A stretch of DNA of 64,000 nt. Source: Bacteroidales bacterium (GTDB lineage: Bacteria; Bacteroidota; Bacteroidia; Bacteroidales; Paludibacteraceae). Of this stretch, positions 62,190-64,000 are shown piece by piece (the first letter of the stretch is position 1; each line of letters starts with the position of its first letter). The notes under the pieces are model-generated. The model searched no databases. It saw only the letters and a program-made list of their open reading frames with translations, and had not been told where the DNA came from. The stretch lies in assembly GCA_022783865.1 (NCBI GenBank), contig JALFYY010000013.1, forward strand, positions 182,401 to 246,400, in the 5' to 3' direction. A program made the translations under genes and the position numbers.

Positions 62190-63782
62190 ATGAAAACAAA
62201 CTTAGTTAATCTTTTAGCAATCTCTGCCTTGCTCCTTACTTCCTCCTTTGCTTTTGCTCAGGAGAAGACTGCCGCTTATATGGTAGGTGATACCATCAAG
62301 ATTAAAAAAGGGGCACAGACTTATCTCACCGGTGAACGTACGTCTTCATGGGTGTATGGCCGTGAGTTTACTATCCAGCAAGTAGGTACACGCCGTTTCC
62401 CTGACGGATTGCTCCTCAAAGAAATCTACTCGTGGATTTCTCCTAAGGATGTGGAATCCACCGGTGCAGTGGAGCGTCCCGCAGAGGATGAACCTGTCGA
62501 AGAGCAAAATGCCTCCTTTGCTTTTGCTCAGGAGAAGACTACCGATTATATGGTAGGTGATACCATCAAGATTAAAAAAGATGCACAGACCTATCTCACA
62601 GGTGAACGCCCCTCTTCATGGGTGTATGGTCGTGAGTTTATTATCCAGCAAGTTGGTACACACCGTTTCCCTGACGGATTGCTCCTCAAAGGCATCTACT
62701 CATGGATTTCTCCTAAGGATGTAGAACTCGTTGGCCCTGTGGAGCGTCCCGCAGAGGAGGAAATTGTCCAAGAGCAAGGTGCCACCGTTGCAGAGCAGCA
62801 AACCGAGACCGATGATGCAAACAACGAAGTGGAAGAAGCCAATCAGTCCGATGCTAACGCAACAGATACAACCTATGTTGCTCCAGCAGAAACAGTTGTC
62901 GCAAAGAAAGACGAGAACTCTAATCTCTATGTGATGGATCTGAAACCTGCAGAGCACTCGCTTCGCTATCCGTTCCATCGTTTCAGTATCGGTGTGCGTG
63001 GCGGTGTAGCATCGCTCATGCAGAAATCTGATGTAATGGGCAATTGGCGTGCAGGTTTCGATGCTTTGCTCGATTTGCAATATGCCTATTATTTCGGTGC
63101 ACCGCAAGGCAAGAAAGTCAATATGGGTATCATGACCGGTGTTTCGCTCGGCTGGGCACAATCAGGTTTGAAATCGGCTATAGATACGGCTTATACCGTT
63201 TCTACCGACAATGGTGATATCGACTATACCATTTCTGCCGAACAGGCAGAAGAGAACAACGGGCAACTCCAACTGGAAATTCCGTTGATGTTCACTCTGG
63301 TTACCGAGAAAGGACTCTTCTTCAATGTCGGACCCCGCTTCATCATTCCGGCTTATGCACACTACAACCAGAAACTTACCGACCCTTCGATTAATGCTTA
63401 TTTCCGGGAAGAAGGCGTTAGCGTAAGCAATGAGGTGATTACTGGCCGTTTGCAAGACAACCAACTCAATACCAAAGGCAAATGGAATGCAAGTAAAGTC
63501 AATATCACGCTTTCTGCCGAGTTGGGTTACGAATGGCTGTTGTCGTCAGGCAACTCTGTCGGATTGGGCGTTTACGCCAACTACGCAGTATGGAGTCATT
63601 ACAAGAACGGTGCGCAGTCCGACCTGAAAAGTCTGATCAGTGTAGCTCCTCCTTCGGCTACTGCACCTGCAGATGTTGATGTGTTCTCGGCTTCTGATAC
63701 TTATTTCAAAGGCTTGGGCTTTTTCGACTGCGGTCTGAAAGTATCTTACAACTTCAATTTCTTCAAGAAATCGAAACTCTAA
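62190..63782 (+). CDS. outer-membrane protein: duplicated SH3-like domains plus C-terminal beta-barrel
   Basis: After the signal peptide (ending SFAFAQ), residues about 24-110 and 110-196 are two near-identical copies of an SH3-like domain (YMVGDTIKIKK...GLLLK). It resembles the SH3 domain of clostridial amidases, which suggests peptidoglycan binding. The second copy also includes the signal-peptide end SFAFAQEKT. A Gln/Glu/Thr-rich linker (about 200-250) leads to a ~270-residue beta-barrel (FSIGVRGGVASLMQK...) ending VSYNFNFFKKSKL. It may bridge the cell wall and outer membrane. It is the last gene of the surface locus. Confidence 0.78.
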   Translation: MKTNLVNLLAISALLLTSSFAFAQEKTAAYMVGDTIKIKKGAQTYLTGERTSSWVYGREFTIQQVGTRRFPDGLLLKEIYSWISPKDVESTGAVERPAEDEPVEEQNASFAFAQEKTTDYMVGDTIKIKKDAQTYLTGERPSSWVYGREFIIQQVGTHRFPDGLLLKGIYSWISPKDVELVGPVERPAEEEIVQEQGATVAEQQTETDDANNEVEEANQSDANATDTTYVAPAETVVAKKDENSNLYVMDLKPAEHSLRYPFHRFSIGVRGGVASLMQKSDVMGNWRAGFDALLDLQYAYYFGAPQGKKVNMGIMTGVSLGWAQSGLKSAIDTAYTVSTDNGDIDYTISAEQAEENNGQLQLEIPLMFTLVTEKGLFFNVGPRFIIPAYAHYNQKLTDPSINAYFREEGVSVSNEVITGRLQDNQLNTKGKWNASKVNITLSAELGYEWLLSSGNSVGLGVYANYAVWSHYKNGAQSDLKSLISVAPPSATAPADVDVFSASDTYFKGLGFFDCGLKVSYNFNFFKKSKL

Positions 63783-63803
63783 GATACCGCTATGGATATT
63801 ATC

Positions 63804-63838
63804 GGAAAAGAGAGTGTCATTCCGACGCTCTCTTTTCC
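63804..63838 (+). terminator. terminator of the surface locus
   Basis: GGAAAAGAGAGTGT (63804-63817) pairs with ACGCTCTCTTTTCC (63825-63838), a 14-bp stem with one wobble and a 7-base loop. The following T tract is weak. Confidence 0.7.
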
Positions 63839-63860
63839 GGTCTATATAGCATTTCCGTAG

Positions 63861-63983
63861 CTGTCATCTGTCTGTCATCCCTTTAGGGATACTTTAGGGA
63901 AGCTTTAGGGATAGCCTGCGGACAAAACATCTGTCTGACCCTTGTATAAACCTTGTATAATCCTTGCATGAACCTTGCAAGAA
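63861..63983. repeat. three consecutive 11-bp tandem arrays
   Basis: CTGTCATCTGT and CTGTCATCCCT (63861-63882); TTTAGGGATAC, TTTAGGGAAGC, TTTAGGGATAG (63882-63914); then CCTTGTATAAA, CCTTGTATAAT, CCTTGCATGAA, CCTTGCAAGAA (63940-63983). Three unrelated motifs share one period. Confidence 0.88.
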
Positions 63984-64000
63984 CCGTCACCTGGTATATA

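Overview
The window looks like a chromosomal segment of a Bacteroidales bacterium (phylum Bacteroidota), probably an uncultured lineage. Evidence: almost every convincing promoter has the Bacteroidota form TTTG/TTGC-N19-TAnnTTTG; genes mostly lack Shine-Dalgarno sequences; bS21 carries the Bacteroidota-type Tyr54; five large surface proteins end in type IX secretion (T9SS) type-A-like sorting domains; and the efflux operon ends with a PG0541-like gene as in Porphyromonas. The species cannot be named from the sequence.

Layout. 0-6.2 kb, + strand: a small lipoprotein, an unrecognised 111-aa protein, then a tight run of exported thioredoxin, K+/H+ antiporter, extended SDR with an unusual C-terminal zinc-ribbon-like tail, and a DEAD-box RNA helicase. 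6.2-9.3 kb, - strand: three translationally coupled genes (NOL1/NOP2/Sun RNA methyltransferase, PhnP-like metallo-beta-lactamase-fold hydrolase, DUF6340-like protein). 9.4-13.5 kb: FxLYD-type membrane protein, tRNA-Leu(CAA), and korB/korA 2-oxoacid:ferredoxin oxidoreductase. 14.2-20.8 kb: a five-gene RND efflux operon led by its TetR regulator. 21-22.7 kb: rpsU, mltG, tRNA-Ser(GCU). 23.4-31.4 kb: M16 protease, threonine dehydrogenase (tdh), an outer-membrane beta-barrel, 2-amino-3-ketobutyrate CoA ligase (kbl) and glutamate dehydrogenase. tdh and kbl convert threonine to glycine plus acetyl-CoA, gdhA links glutamate and 2-oxoglutarate, and korAB can oxidise 2-oxoacids to acyl-CoA with reduced ferredoxin, so this half is rich in amino-acid and keto-acid metabolism.

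31.7-35.3 kb is a plastic island: a lone AAA/DUF4143 ATPase followed by about 2.3 kb without a recognised gene, holding eight copies of an exact-period 153-bp repeat in three blocks, several palindrome families, and two well-formed promoters driving very short transcripts.

35.3-63.8 kb is a surface locus on the + strand: lgt, an EptA-like phosphoethanolamine transferase, a 3141-aa beta-helix protein, two short proteins sharing a C-terminal motif-TM-basic tail, four more T9SS cargo proteins (992, 863, 475 and 2058 aa), and an SH3-like/beta-barrel outer-membrane protein.

The most unusual content is non-coding. (1) A ~105-bp element is present twice, 16 kb apart, with stems preserved by compensatory changes. 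(2) Fourteen palindromes plus one half copy follow the form GTAGAGACG...CGTCTGA, and their stem sequences covary. (3) Many intergenic arrays have unrelated sequences but a fixed 11-bp (or 22-bp) period. (4) A second class of arrays with an 8-bp period borders many of the GTAGAGACG palindromes. (5) The 153-bp repeats each contain a conserved hairpin. No transposase, integrase or CRISPR-associated gene is present to explain these.
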